Shown: positions 43,916-53,391 of the stretch, in pieces
Layout of the letters: each line of letters starts with the position of its first letter
How positions within the stretch are numbered: position 1 is the stretch's first letter
Assembly (NCBI RefSeq): GCF_013201685.1
Contig: NZ_CP053844.1
Location: forward strand, 434,001-498,000
Length of the DNA: 64,000 nucleotides
Reading direction: 5' to 3'
DNA from: Campylobacter geochelonis
GTDB taxonomy: Bacteria > Campylobacterota > Campylobacteria > Campylobacterales > Campylobacteraceae
Position numbers and translations under genes: made by a program
The notes under the pieces: model-generated
What the model was told of the DNA's origin: nothing
What the model saw: the letters and a program-made list of their open reading frames with translations, nothing else
Database searches by the model: none

Positions 43916-45796
43916 TCAATCTTTTAAATTCTCTCCAACTTGCTCTTTAAAATGTTTGATATTGATATGCAAAATATCAATCGCAGCAGGTGTTACACCA
44001 CTTATCTCGCTTGCTGCAAAAAGAGTTGGTGGGTTAAATTTATTTAATTTTTCGATTATCTCTTTGCTAATACCAGAAATTTTAGAAAAGTCTAAATTTG
44101 GTGGAATTTTCACGCTCATCAAGCCTTTCATCTTCTCAACTTCGCTTTTTTGGATTTGGATATAAAAGAAATATTTGCACTCGATTAAAATTTGCTCTAA
44201 CACATCTTCGCTAAAGCTTAAAAACAGCTCATTTAGTTTTTTTAGCTTTTCAACTGTAAAGCTTTTCCTGCCAACTATCTTTTGTAAGCTCGCATTTTGG
44301 CTAATTGGCTCTTCATCCAGACTTGCTAAAAGCTCCAAAGTCGGCTTTGATGGTGTTACGACTGTATTTGTTAAAAAGTCCATTCCTCTTTGAATTTCAT
44401 TTTTGAAATTTAGAACTTTTTCATAATCTTCTTGACTCAAAAGTCCGATTTCGCGCCCGTATTTGCTTAGTCTTAAAGTCGCGTTATCCTCTCTTAAAAG
44501 CAGCCTAAACTCAGCTCTACTTGTAAACATTCTATATGGCTCTTTTGTCCCTTTTGTTACCAAATCATCGATTAAAACGCCGATATATGCCTCATCACGC
44601 CTAAAAACAAGCGGCTCTTTTTCTCTTAAACTTTGCACCGCGTTAATGCCTGCCATCAGCCCTTGCGCACCTGCTTCTTCATATCCTGTTGTGCCGTTGA
44701 TTTGCCCAGCTAAAAACAGCCCCTTGACTTTTTTTGTCTCAAGTGAGTGTTTTAGCTCGGTTGGATTTACATAATCATACTCTATAGCGTATCCGTGGCG
44801 AACGATTCTAGCGTTTTCAAAGCCTTTTATGCTTTTTATAAACTCAACTTGTACATCATAAGGCAAAGATGTGCTAAGCCCGTTTACGTAGTATTCGCTT
44901 GCATCTTTTGTTTGTGGTTCGACGAAGACATGGTGGCGCTCTCGTTCGCTAAAACGGTTAATTTTATCTTCAATACTTGGGCAATACCTTGGTCCAACGC
45001 CTTCGATTTGTCCTGTAAAAAGTGGCGCGCGGTCGAAATTCGAGCGGATTATCTCGTGAGTATTTAAATTCGTATATGCGATATAACAAGGAAGTTGCGT
45101 TGGGTTAAAATTTTTAGTTTTAAAGCTAAAAGGGTGTGGTTTCTCATCCCCATCTTGAAGCTCTAACACGCTAAAATCAATACTCTTAGCATCGATTCGT
45201 GGGCAAGTTCCAGTCTTTAATCGCCCCATATCAAGACCTAAAGATTTAAGCGAGATTGAAAGCTCTTTGCTGCTTAGTTCGCCAACTCGCCCAGCTTCAA
45301 GCTTGTTAAATCCAACGTGTATTATCCCGTTTAGAAATGTTCCAGTTGTGATGATAAGGTGGTTTGTGTTGTAGGTGTTATCAAGGTGTGTTTTTACGCC
45401 TATTATCTGGTTATTTTTAGTTAAAATTTGTGTTGCAATCTCTTGTGAGATATCTAAATTTGGAGTATTTAACAGCAAATTTCTCATATAAATTCTGTAT
45501 TTATCCATATCGATTTGCGCTCTTGAGCCTCTAACTGCTGGACCTTTGCTTTCATTTAGTATACGAAACTGAATCCCGCAATTATCAGTTGTCTCTCCCA
45601 TCGCGCCACCAAGTGCGTCAATTTCTTTTACAAGATGTCCCTTTGCAAGTCCACCGATAGCTGGGTTACAGCTTGTTGCTCCGATTTGTTCAGCAAGAAT
45701 TGTTATAAGTAAAGTTTTAGCGCCCATTTTTGCAGCTGCTAAACACGCTTCAATGCCAGCGTGTCCGCCACCAACGACGATTACATCATAATTCAT
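43916..45796 (-). CDS. mnmG: tRNA uridine 5-carboxymethylaminomethyl modification enzyme MnmG (GidA)
   Basis: With MnmE it modifies the wobble uridine of several tRNAs. The 626-residue protein begins with the FAD-binding [15 protein letters not shown]. It also has [22 protein letters not shown], the conserved cysteine loop GTCPRID, and [13 protein letters not shown] near the middle. The C-terminal helical domain (about residues 540-626) binds MnmE and tRNA. It is transcribed alone. Confidence 0.96.
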   Translation of the reverse strand: MNYDVIVVGGGHAGIEACLAAAKMGAKTLLITILAEQIGATSCNPAIGGLAKGHLVKEIDALGGAMGETTDNCGIQFRILNESKGPAVRGSRAQIDMDKYRIYMRNLLLNTPNLDISQEIATQILTKNNQIIGVKTHLDNTYNTNHLIITTGTFLNGIIHVGFNKLEAGRVGELSSKELSISLKSLGLDMGRLKTGTCPRIDAKSIDFSVLELQDGDEKPHPFSFKTKNFNPTQLPCYIAYTNLNTHEIIRSNFDRAPLFTGQIEGVGPRYCPSIEDKINRFSERERHHVFVEPQTKDASEYYVNGLSTSLPYDVQVEFIKSIKGFENARIVRHGYAIEYDYVNPTELKHSLETKKVKGLFLAGQINGTTGYEEAGAQGLMAGINAVQSLREKEPLVFRRDEAYIGVLIDDLVTKGTKEPYRMFTSRAEFRLLLREDNATLRLSKYGREIGLLSQEDYEKVLNFKNEIQRGMDFLTNTVVTPSKPTLELLASLDEEPISQNASLQKIVGRKSFTVEKLKKLNELFLSFSEDVLEQILIECKYFFYIQIQKSEVEKMKGLMSVKIPPNLDFSKISGISKEIIEKLNKFNPPTLFAASEISGVTPAAIDILHINIKHFKEQVGENLKD

Positions 45797-46339
45797 TAAA
45801 TTTAATCCTTAATTTAGAAAACCTATATTTTATCTAAATTTTGATTTGAAGATTATAAAATTTTGAAATTTATCTCTGTTTTTTGCTTGATAAAAATAAG
45901 AAATTTAGCTTAAATTACTAAAAATTATCTAAATTTAATAGAATTTAAGTATAAATTTAAGCTATATTATAATTTTTAATTATTAAAATTTTCTTTCCCT
46001 AAAACGATATCTATAAAACGCATGCTACCACTAACAATGCGATTATAACTATTATATAAAAATAATTTTTTGCCTTTAAATTAGCAGTAAAAACAAGATT
46101 TGTATCAGGAAAAGTAAATTTATCCACTCTTTAACACGTGATAAATAACGCAAAAATTGCTAAATTTTTCAAAAAGTTTAGTAAAATACTGGACAAAAGA
46201 TAACTAAAACCATATTTTGTGCTATTTTAAACAAACTCATCAAAAAATTTTTATAAAACTCATTACAAAAACAACCAAGCCTGCTAGGAGCATAAAATTT
46301 AAAAAATATGTTATACTTTTTAGAAAAAAGAGCGTGAAA
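45797..46339. other. AT-rich intergenic region between mnmG and ribE
   Basis: No gene seen. TATACT near 46312 is a likely -10 for ribE. I looked for an FMN riboswitch before ribE and see none. A frame open from 46217 is an unsupported 5' extension of ribE. Confidence 0.4.
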
Positions 46340-46948
46340 ATGTTTAATGGATTAATCAAAGAAGTGGCTAAAGTAGCAAGCTTTAGCGGGAATTTGTTGC
46401 GTTTAGAGGCTAAATTTAGACCAAATTTAGGCGATAGTATCGCGGTAAATGGAGCGTGTTTAAGCGTGGTTGAGCTGTTTGATGGCGGATTTAGCGTTGA
46501 GTTAAGCCACGAAACAAGAAAGCATATCGTGCTTGAAAACTTAAAAAACAAAGTTCACATCGAACCGGCAATGCGCTTAAACGATAGGCTTGATGGGCAT
46601 TTACTGCAAGGTCATATTGATGCGATTGGCGAGATTGTGAATATAAAAAAAGATGAAAACGGAGTTGATTTTTTCATAAAACTCCCACGCGAAGTTATGC
46701 CGCTTATGGCGAACAAAGGCAGTGTGGCGGTTGATGGCGTGAGCTTGACTATAAATGAAGTTTTAAATGAACAAATTCGCCTAACAATCATACCTATAAC
46801 CTTTCGCGAGAGCCTATTTTGCGAGTTTAAAGTCGGTAGGCGAGTAAATATAGAAAGCGATTTGCTAGCTAGATACGTAGCGCGTCAGCTTGGGTTTAAA
46901 AAGGAGCTTTCATGGGAAATGGTCGAGAGAATTTCAAGCCTTTATTAG
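46340..46948 (+). CDS. ribE: riboflavin synthase alpha chain
   Basis: Dismutates two lumazines to riboflavin. The 202-residue protein has two lumazine-binding repeats, beginning MFNGLIKEVAKV and GHLLQ-type HGHIDAIGEI about residue 97. Conserved pieces GDSIAVNGACLSV and KGSVAVDGVSLTINEV appear in equivalent places. I start at ATG 46340, matching the family's first residues. The end overlaps pgeF by 37 bases in another frame. Confidence 0.93.
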   Translation: MFNGLIKEVAKVASFSGNLLRLEAKFRPNLGDSIAVNGACLSVVELFDGGFSVELSHETRKHIVLENLKNKVHIEPAMRLNDRLDGHLLQGHIDAIGEIVNIKKDENGVDFFIKLPREVMPLMANKGSVAVDGVSLTINEVLNEQIRLTIIPITFRESLFCEFKVGRRVNIESDLLARYVARQLGFKKELSWEMVERISSLY

Positions 46949-47730
46949 ATGATGGGCGCGTAGTTTTAGGCTTTAGCACGCGTTTTGGTGGGGTTAGCAA
47001 AGGTGTTTACGGTAGTTTAAATTTAGCTTTTCATGTTGGAGATAATCCGCTTGATGTGCTTAAAAATCGCGAAATTTTGGCTTTGAATTTAGGATTAGAT
47101 GATTTGATTTTTTTAAATCAAGTTCATGGAAGTGAAATTTGTGTTGTTGATGAAACATTTAGAGTTGAATTTAGAGCTAAATTTAACCAAATTTTAACTA
47201 AATTTAACCTAGGCTCAAGCGGTTTTGATAGTATAAATTTAGCTAAATTTAGTGATGAGCTTTTAGCCATTTATCCAACAAGCGATGCTGTTATAACGGA
47301 TTTGCGTGGCGTTGGGATTTGTGTTATGGTAGCAGACTGCTCGCCGATTTTGCTTTATGATAAGGTGCGAAAAGTTGTGGGCGCGGTTCATGCTGGACGA
47401 GCTGGAGTTATGCAAAAAATTTTAAGTAAAACTGCACGAAAAATGGGCGAAATTTATGGCTTAAATTTGAAAGATTTAGAAGTATTTATCGGCGCAAATA
47501 TAAAAGGAAGTTGCTACGAGGTGGCTGGGCTTAGCTTAGGCGAGTTTGAGGGATATAAAAAAGATGATAAATTTGATATGAATTTGGCTTTACTTGATGA
47601 ACTAAAGGAGCTTGGTGTAACAAAGTACCATTTTAGCGATGTTTGCACGCATTGTGATAAGAGGTATTTTTCTTACAGAAGAGATGGTGTTACTGGTAGA
47701 TTTGTTGGATACGTGGCGTTAAGGAAGTAG
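46912..47730 (+). CDS. pgeF: PgeF/YfiH-family laccase-domain protein (peptidoglycan editing factor)
   Basis: A 272-residue protein. Metal-site residues are visible as LNQVHGSE (His72), MVADCSPILLY and GAVHAGRAG, then the C-terminal CTHCDKRYFSYRRDG. PgeF removes wrongly incorporated amino acids from peptidoglycan precursors. The usual Trp in HAGW(R/K)G is missing here (HAGRAG). Between His72 and SDAVITD is a long insert (about residues 84-118) rich in Lys-Phe pairs encoded by AAATTT words, including a perfect AAATTTAGCTAAATTT at 47235-47250. It overlaps ribE. Confidence 0.85.
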   Translation: MGNGRENFKPLLDDGRVVLGFSTRFGGVSKGVYGSLNLAFHVGDNPLDVLKNREILALNLGLDDLIFLNQVHGSEICVVDETFRVEFRAKFNQILTKFNLGSSGFDSINLAKFSDELLAIYPTSDAVITDLRGVGICVMVADCSPILLYDKVRKVVGAVHAGRAGVMQKILSKTARKMGEIYGLNLKDLEVFIGANIKGSCYEVAGLSLGEFEGYKKDDKFDMNLALLDELKELGVTKYHFSDVCTHCDKRYFSYRRDGVTGRFVGYVALRK

Positions 47731-47731
47731 T

Positions 47732-48199
47732 ATGAGGCGAAAAGATAGAGAGATAACGGACAGGCTAAAAATAGAAAGTATTATAAAAAATACTCATATT
47801 TGTTCGCTTGGGATGAACGATAATGGTGAAATTTATGTAATAGCGTTAAATTTTGGCTATAAATTTGATGATGAAAAGCTTTATTTGTATTTTCATAGTG
47901 CAAAAACTGGGCGAAAAATTTCTATCATGACAAAATCTCCAAAAGTGGGCTTTGAAATGCATTCAAACACGAGTTTAATGATAGGCGAAACCGCTTGTAA
48001 ATACAGCTATACTTATGAAAGTGTTGTTGGAAATGGGATTATAAATTTTATAAATGATGATGAGAAAAAGGCTGAAATATTAGAGCTAATTATGCGTCAT
48101 GAAACAGATAAAGAGTTTAAATTTAGCTCTGAAATGCTGCAAAATGTAGCAGTTTTTGAGCTTGTAGTTCAAAATTTCTCATGCAAAGTTCATAAATAA
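47732..48199 (+). CDS. pyridoxamine-5'-phosphate-oxidase-like FMN-binding protein
   Basis: A 155-residue split-barrel protein beginning MRRKDREITDRLKIESIIK, the typical start of the NimA/Pfam 'putative PNPOx' group. YVIALNFGYKFDDEKLYLYFHS forms the flavin-binding sheet and KYSYTYESVVGNGIINFI follows. It probably binds FMN or heme; some relatives reduce nitroimidazoles, but the substrate is unknown. It is one base after pgeF and closes the ribE-pgeF operon. Confidence 0.82.
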   Translation: MRRKDREITDRLKIESIIKNTHICSLGMNDNGEIYVIALNFGYKFDDEKLYLYFHSAKTGRKISIMTKSPKVGFEMHSNTSLMIGETACKYSYTYESVVGNGIINFINDDEKKAEILELIMRHETDKEFKFSSEMLQNVAVFELVVQNFSCKVHK

Positions 48200-48603
48200 T
48201 ATTTATAAAATTATTTTTATGTTAAGCAAATTTTGCTTTCAAAATTTAAATTTAAAATATTTATTTTATGATTGTTTTAGCATCATATTTGCATAAAATT
48301 TATAAAAATTTTAGTTGGTTTTATGTTTATTTTATGGCTTTTTGCGGTTTGTAAATTTTACTTTTTTGGATATAAATTTGCTTTGCATACTAAATTTATT
48401 AAATAGAGCACTTATATCTTAAAATTTATTTCTATTTTTTGATAATTTGTGTAGTTTATATGATTTCATAAATTTACTTCGGATATGAATTTGAGCTTTA
48501 TATGCATTGGAATTTTAATTATTTTCTAAATTTTAAATACTACACAGTTTTTATATGTTTTGACATAGTTTAAATTTGCCGCATTTTTGTGCGAATTTAT
48601 CTT
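48200..48603. other. AT-rich flank of the tandem repeat
   Basis: No gene or clear regulatory site. Sequence is dominated by A/T words up to the abrupt start of the GC-richer array at 48604. Confidence 0.4.
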
Positions 48604-49303
48604 GTTTGGCGTGTTTGGCGTGTTTGGCGTGTTTGGCGTGTTTGGCGTGTTTGGCGTGTTTGGCGTGTTTGGCGTGTTTGGCGTGTTTGGCGTGTTTGGC
48701 GTGTTTGGCGTGTTTGGCGTGTTTGGCGTGTTTGGCGTGTTTGGCGTGTTTGGCGTGTTTGGCGTGTTTGGCGTGTTTGGCGTGTTTGGCGTGTTTGGCG
48801 TGTTTGGCGTGTTTGGCGTGTTTGGCGTGTTTGGCGTGTTTGGCGTGTTTGGCGTGTTTGGCGTGTTTGGCGTGTTTGGCGTGTTTGGCGTGTTTGGCGT
48901 GTTTGGCGTGTTTGGCGTGTTTGGCGTGTTTGGCGTGTTTGGCGTGTTTGGCGTGTTTGGCGTGTTTGGCGTGTTTGGCGTGTTTGGCGTGTTTGGCGTG
49001 TTTGGCGTGTTTGGCGTGTTTGGCGTGTTTGGCGTGTTTGGCGTGTTTGGCGTGTTTGGCGTGTTTGGCGTGTTTGGCGTGTTTGGCGTGTTTGGCGTGT
49101 TTGGCGTGTTTGGCGTGTTTGGCGTGTTTGGCGTGTTTGGCGTGTTTGGCGTGTTTGGCGTGTTTGGCGTGTTTGGCGTGTTTGGCGTGTTTGGCGTGTT
49201 TGGCGTGTTTGGCGTGTTTGGCGTGTTTGGCGTGTTTGGCGTGTTTGGCGTGTTTGGCGTGTTTGGCGTGTTTGGCGTGTTTGGCGTGTTTGGCGTGTTT
49301 GGC
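48604..49303. repeat. perfect 9-bp tandem repeat, 77.8 copies
   Basis: GTTTGGCGT is repeated without any visible error for 700 bases: 77 full units plus seven bases. The unit has no A on the plus strand and is 5/9 G+C, sharply unlike the flanks. Its length is a multiple of three and it contains no stop codon in any of six frames. The plus frames read as repeats of Cys-Leu-Ala, Val-Phe-Gly or Val-Trp-Arg. None has a convincing start or ribosome binding site, so I treat it as non-coding. Copy number is likely variable between cells and strains. Confidence 0.97.
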
Positions 49304-49923
49304 TGACGAAAATGATATATTAAAGTAGCGTTGAAAGAATTAAGTTTAAAATTTTAAGTAGTAACTAGCTATTTAAACTAACAGAAATCTTAAAAATTTA
49401 TAATTTTTTATTATCAAAAAAAGAATTATTAAATTTAAAGTAAAAATTGGCAAAAATTTATTTTGGTGACACTGGTTTATATAGCGAAATTAGTGGTATT
49501 TTAAAAAATTATATTTTATTTGATGAGCCATTTTACAAATTTTAGTTTTAAAATTTTAAGTGTAGTTTATAATAATTTGATTAAATTTTGTTTATTAAAA
49601 TCCATATTAATATATTTAATTATAAATATTTAAAATAATTTAATTATAACTCACTCCATAAAGTAAGTAGTATAAATTTAAACAAAGTAAAATAAATATA
49701 AATTTAAAAATAATTATATAAAATTCCCAAATTTCGTTCAAATATTAAATTTAAAATGCAAATTTTATAAATTTTAAGGTATAAAATTCAAGGTTAAAAT
49801 AAGCAAAATTCAATATCTTTAACCAAATTTTAAATCATAGCATAGCAGAAAATACAGAAAATCAAACGTATTTACTAAGCAAAGTTTTAGCCAGAAAAAT
49901 AGGCAAAAAGTATAAATTTAACT
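49304..49923. other. AT-rich flank of the tandem repeat with a possible gene fragment
   Basis: Mostly low-complexity sequence. A short stop-bounded frame at 49447-49545 looks like a metallo-beta-lactamase-fold fragment and is listed separately. Nothing else is recognisable up to fbpC. Confidence 0.4.
49447..49545 (+). pseudogene. possible fragment of an MBL-fold hydrolase
   Basis: The 32-codon frame reads AKIYFGDTGLYSEISGIL then KNYILFDEPF. This resembles the 'YFAGDTGYS..FKEI...FDLALLPIG' region of UlaG/NAPE-PLD-type metallo-hydrolases. No flanking parts are found, so the match is short and uncertain. Confidence 0.25.
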
Positions 49924-50553
49924 TTAAGAATTTACTAAATTTATACTTCTTGTGGCGAAATTTTCAACATCTTCTTTATCATGAGTTACTAAAATCGAAG
50001 TAGTGTTAAATTTGGTCAAAATTTCTTTAACTTGAGTGCGAATTTCGGCTTTTAAATGTGAGTCAAGCGCAGAAAATGGCTCATCTAGCAAAAGCAGTTT
50101 TGGGCTTGGAGCAAGCGCCCTTGCAAGAGCGACGCGTTGTTGTTGTCCACCACTTAGGGTGTGTGGATAAACTTTAGCAAAATCTTGCAAACTAACAAGC
50201 TCTAAAAGCTCATCAACTTGTTTTAAAACATCTTTTTTGCTAAGTTTGTTTTGTATACCAAATGCGATATTTTCTCTTACATTCAGGTGCGGAAAAAGCG
50301 CGTAGTCTTGGAAAAGATAGCCGATGTTTCGCTTGTTTGCTGGAGTAAAAGTTATATCTTTTTCTTCTAACAAAATTTTTCCACTTTGTGCCATTTCAAA
50401 ACCAGAAATTAGCCTTAAAATGGTGCTTTTACCACTTCCACTCGCCCCGCAAATCGCCAAATGCTCACCACAATTTAAGACCAGATCAAAATCACTTATA
50501 ATTTTTTCTTTTTTATAGGCAAAATTTAGCCTAGTAATTTGCAAAAAACTCAA
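49924..50553 (-). CDS. fbpC: ferric iron ABC transporter ATP-binding protein
   Basis: A 209-residue ATPase with Walker A GASGSGKST, Q-loop LFQDYALFPH, signature LSGGQQQRVALARAL, Walker B LLLLDEPFSALD and the switch His in VTHDKED. It energises uptake by the overlapping permease gene (ATGA, four bases). FbpC-type proteins usually have about 350 residues with a C-terminal regulatory/TOBE domain. This one ends right after the nucleotide-binding domain, so it lacks that part. Confidence 0.88.
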   Translation of the reverse strand: MSFLQITRLNFAYKKEKIISDFDLVLNCGEHLAICGASGSGKSTILRLISGFEMAQSGKILLEEKDITFTPANKRNIGYLFQDYALFPHLNVRENIAFGIQNKLSKKDVLKQVDELLELVSLQDFAKVYPHTLSGGQQQRVALARALAPSPKLLLLDEPFSALDSHLKAEIRTQVKEILTKFNTTSILVTHDKEDVENFATRSINLVNS

Positions 50554-52214
50554 AATTTATCCTTTTTTTGAAGCTTATAAAAAACCGATAAAAGCACAAA
50601 GCAAAAAATGATGATAATCAGCGAAGGAACGGCTGTCATGGCTAGTTGCTCATCACTTGCGTATCTGTCAATCTCAAATGCCAATGTTCTAAAATTTGGT
50701 GCAGAAAGCAAAGAAGAGAGCGGTAATTCTTTTATAATTTCAATAAAAATAAGTATAAAAGCACTATAAATGCTTGTTTTTATCATCGAAAAATCAACTT
50801 TAAAAAATGTCACAAGTCTTCCATAACCAAGGCTCAAACTCGCCTCATAACAGCTCTTGCCACAGCGGTTTAGCCCAGCTTCAATGCCGTTATATCCAAG
50901 CGATAAAAAGCGAATCACATAAGCAAAAATCAAAATAATAGGGCTAAGCGTTAAAAAAAGGCTCTTGTTTATGCCAAAAAAGTGGTAAATTCCGGACAAA
51001 TTTTTATCAAGCCAGATAAAAATCACAAGCATTCCAATAGCGATGATTGAGCCAGGAATAGAGTATCCCATGTTTGCTAGAGCGTTTGATAGCTCTTTGG
51101 TTTTGCCTTTTTGTGAGCGCGAAATGGTGGTTAAAAACAAGCTTATGATGATGATAAAAATAGTAGAAAAAACTGTTAAAAGCAAGGTATTTGCGCTGAT
51201 ATTTATGATATGAGCCCAATCAACATCGCTAAAACTTCGCTTTAACCAAATGCTTAAATTTATCATAGGAAACAAAAAAGAGATAAAAAATATTATAAAA
51301 AATAGCCCAACAACGATATTTTGAGCTTTTTTTGAAAGCTTTTGACGTTTAAAAACCTTTTGTTTGCTTGTAGTAACTGCATATGGTTTTCTAAAAATTC
51401 GCTCCACAAACATAAGAAAAAACACGATAAAAAGCAAAATTCCAGCCAGTTTTATAGCTGCGTTTATATCGCCATATCCAACCCAAGCTTTATAAATTCC
51501 AGTGCTAAAAACATGCACGCCATAGTAGTTTGGTGTGCCAAACGCATTTAGACTTTCCATAACGCAAAGCCCAGCACCAGCGACAATCGCAGCTTTGCTT
51601 AGCGGCAAAATCACGCGGAAAAATATACAGGTATTACTTTTGCCAAGACTTTTTGCACTTTCGATTAAATTCATTGAAAATTTAGCCAAAAATCCTCGCA
51701 AAATAATATAAACATATGGATAAAATGAGATTGTAAAGATAAAAATCGCACCGTAAATATTCATCATATCAAAGTGAAGTTTAATCCCAAAATTTTGCCT
51801 AAGCCATACAACAAGCCAACCAGAATAGCTAAAAAAATCAGCGTATAAGTAGGCAAAAAGATAGTTTGGCACAGCAAATGGAAGCACGAGTGCGAAGTTA
51901 AAAAACTTTCTAAATTTAAACTCATAAAACGCTTCAAAATACGCTAAAAAAACGCCGATTATAGTAGTAAAAATCGCAGTGAAAAATATGATAATCAAGC
52001 TATTTACAAAATACTCTTTTAAAGATGAATTAAGCAAAGTTTTTGTCTGCTCACTTGTTTCATTAAATAAATTAAAAAGTATGTAGATAATAGGAGTGAT
52101 GATTAAAAATAGCACAAAATAGGACGCCAAAGTCCAAAAATCCAGCGTCCTAACAGTTCTTTTAAATTTAGTCAAAATCGCCTCTAGCTTATTTCCAATT
52201 TGCTTTATCGGCAA
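50550..52214 (-). CDS. fbpB: ferric iron ABC transporter permease
   Basis: A 554-residue permease made of two fused six-segment halves. Each half has an EAA coupling loop: ESAKSLGKSNTCIFFRVILP in the first and EASLSLGYGRLVTFFKVDFS in the second. This is the FbpB/CfbpB type. It overlaps the end of fbpA by 26 bases and the start of fbpC by four, so the three are tightly coupled. A slightly later start within the overlap is possible. Confidence 0.92.
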   Translation of the reverse strand: MPIKQIGNKLEAILTKFKRTVRTLDFWTLASYFVLFLIITPIIYILFNLFNETSEQTKTLLNSSLKEYFVNSLIIIFFTAIFTTIIGVFLAYFEAFYEFKFRKFFNFALVLPFAVPNYLFAYLYADFFSYSGWLVVWLRQNFGIKLHFDMMNIYGAIFIFTISFYPYVYIILRGFLAKFSMNLIESAKSLGKSNTCIFFRVILPLSKAAIVAGAGLCVMESLNAFGTPNYYGVHVFSTGIYKAWVGYGDINAAIKLAGILLFIVFFLMFVERIFRKPYAVTTSKQKVFKRQKLSKKAQNIVVGLFFIIFFISFLFPMINLSIWLKRSFSDVDWAHIINISANTLLLTVFSTIFIIIISLFLTTISRSQKGKTKELSNALANMGYSIPGSIIAIGMLVIFIWLDKNLSGIYHFFGINKSLFLTLSPIILIFAYVIRFLSLGYNGIEAGLNRCGKSCYEASLSLGYGRLVTFFKVDFSMIKTSIYSAFILIFIEIIKELPLSSLLSAPNFRTLAFEIDRYASDEQLAMTAVPSLIIIIFCFVLLSVFYKLQKKDKF

Positions 52215-53190
52215 TCTCTTGAGCTTTGACTAAGTTTTTGCCAATCTCGTCAAAATCAATCTTGCTTGCTTTAAACTCGCCCCAGTCTTTCATCACTTTT
52301 GGAAGTTTTACAGATGGGTTTGTCGGGAATTCAAAGTTGTTGTTTACAAACAGCTCTTGCGCTTTTGTGGTTGTTAAAAACTCTATAAATTTCGCCGCTT
52401 CATCGTAGTTTTTGCTATATTTTGTGATACCTGCGCCACTTAAGTTTATATGCGTTCCACCATCGTTTTGGTTAGGGAAAAATATACGCAATGTCTTATA
52501 AACTTCTTGTTCGACTGGGTCTTTTGAAACAGACATTCTACCGATATAATAGCTATTCATTATAGCGATCTCTCCCTCTCCTGCGACAATCGCTTTGGCT
52601 TGATCTCTATCGTTTCCTTTTGGACTTCGTGCGAAGTTTTTAACCAAACCATCAGCCCATTTTTGGGTAGCTTGCTCGCCATCTTTTGCTATTAAAAACG
52701 CGATTAAATGTCTGTTGTAAGAAGCGGTTGATGAGCGAGTTAGGATTTTATCTTTGAATTTAGGCTCACTTAAGGCTTCATAAGTTGAAAGCTCTTTAAT
52801 ATCGGTTTTTGCTGGATCATATGCAAGTATTCTAGCGCGATAAGTTACGCCTATCCAGTTTTTATCTTTATCCATTAAATTTGGACTAACATTTTTTTCA
52901 ACCACTTTTGAATTTAAAGGTTGTAAAAGCCCTTTTGTCTTTGCGGTGTAAAGATCGCCAACGCCAACAGTCATAAACACATCAGCGGTTGTATCTTTGC
53001 CCTCAAGTTCAAGTTTTTGGATGAGAGATTGAACTTTATCTTGTATGACATTGACTTTTATGCCGGTTTCTTTTGTGAAAGCGTCGATTACAAGCTTATC
53101 TGAGTCGTAGTGTCGAGATGAGTAGACGTTGATGTCTGCAAACATAGCGGTTGCTGCAAAAAGCGACAGTAGTGTTGCTAATTTTTTCAT
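52189..53190 (-). CDS. fbpA: periplasmic ferric-ion-binding protein
   Basis: A 333-residue substrate-binding protein with a signal peptide (MKKLATLLSLFAATAMFA). It has the class features INVYSSRHYDSD at the mature N terminus and the paired tyrosines in MNSYYIGRM that ligate iron. It resembles C. jejuni CfbpA. Iron is delivered to the FbpB/FbpC membrane complex. A near-consensus Fur box (53215-53229) lies 25 bases upstream of its start, so it is most likely repressed by iron. Confidence 0.94.
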   Translation of the reverse strand: MKKLATLLSLFAATAMFADINVYSSRHYDSDKLVIDAFTKETGIKVNVIQDKVQSLIQKLELEGKDTTADVFMTVGVGDLYTAKTKGLLQPLNSKVVEKNVSPNLMDKDKNWIGVTYRARILAYDPAKTDIKELSTYEALSEPKFKDKILTRSSTASYNRHLIAFLIAKDGEQATQKWADGLVKNFARSPKGNDRDQAKAIVAGEGEIAIMNSYYIGRMSVSKDPVEQEVYKTLRIFFPNQNDGGTHINLSGAGITKYSKNYDEAAKFIEFLTTTKAQELFVNNNFEFPTNPSVKLPKVMKDWGEFKASKIDFDEIGKNLVKAQEIADKANWK

Positions 53191-53214
53191 GCAAATTATC
53201 CTTTTAGTATATAT

Positions 53215-53229
53215 TGATATTAATTATCA
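53215..53229. promoter_or_regulatory. Fur box for fbpABC
   Basis: TGATATTAATTATCA matches the 7-1-7 consensus TGATAATnATTATCA at 13 of 14 defined positions. It is 25 bases upstream of the fbpA start. Confidence 0.75.
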
Positions 53230-53315
53230 TTGATGCCCGAAATGATACAAAAAAATTCTTAAATTCAGATAAAATTTGTTTGATTTAAATTTTGCTTTAA
53301 ATTCTCATAATTTTG

Positions 53316-53359
53316 TATAATTAATAACAATCTTGATTTTAATTATCATATTAGCTATA
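53316..53359 (+). promoter_or_regulatory. promoter and Fur box of the DUF4198 gene
   Basis: TATAAT at 53316-53321 and TATACT at 53354-53359 are candidate -10 elements. Between them TGATTTTAATTATCA (53334-53348) matches the Fur consensus at 12 of 14 positions. A bound repressor would block either promoter. Confidence 0.6.
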
Positions 53360-53391
53360 CTTCGGTTACAAATTTTTATAAGGAATTTCAT

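Noticed and set aside
45797-46339. FMN riboswitch before ribE
   Set aside because: No conserved RFN helices or loop motifs could be found in this AT-rich leader.
48604-49303. CRISPR array
   Set aside because: The units are contiguous and identical with no spacers, and no cas gene is present.
48576-49328. Three long forward frames through the tandem repeat, as repetitive proteins
   Set aside because: All exist only because the 9-base unit has no stop; they start at TTG or GTG without ribosome binding sites, and three overlapping frames cannot all be genes.
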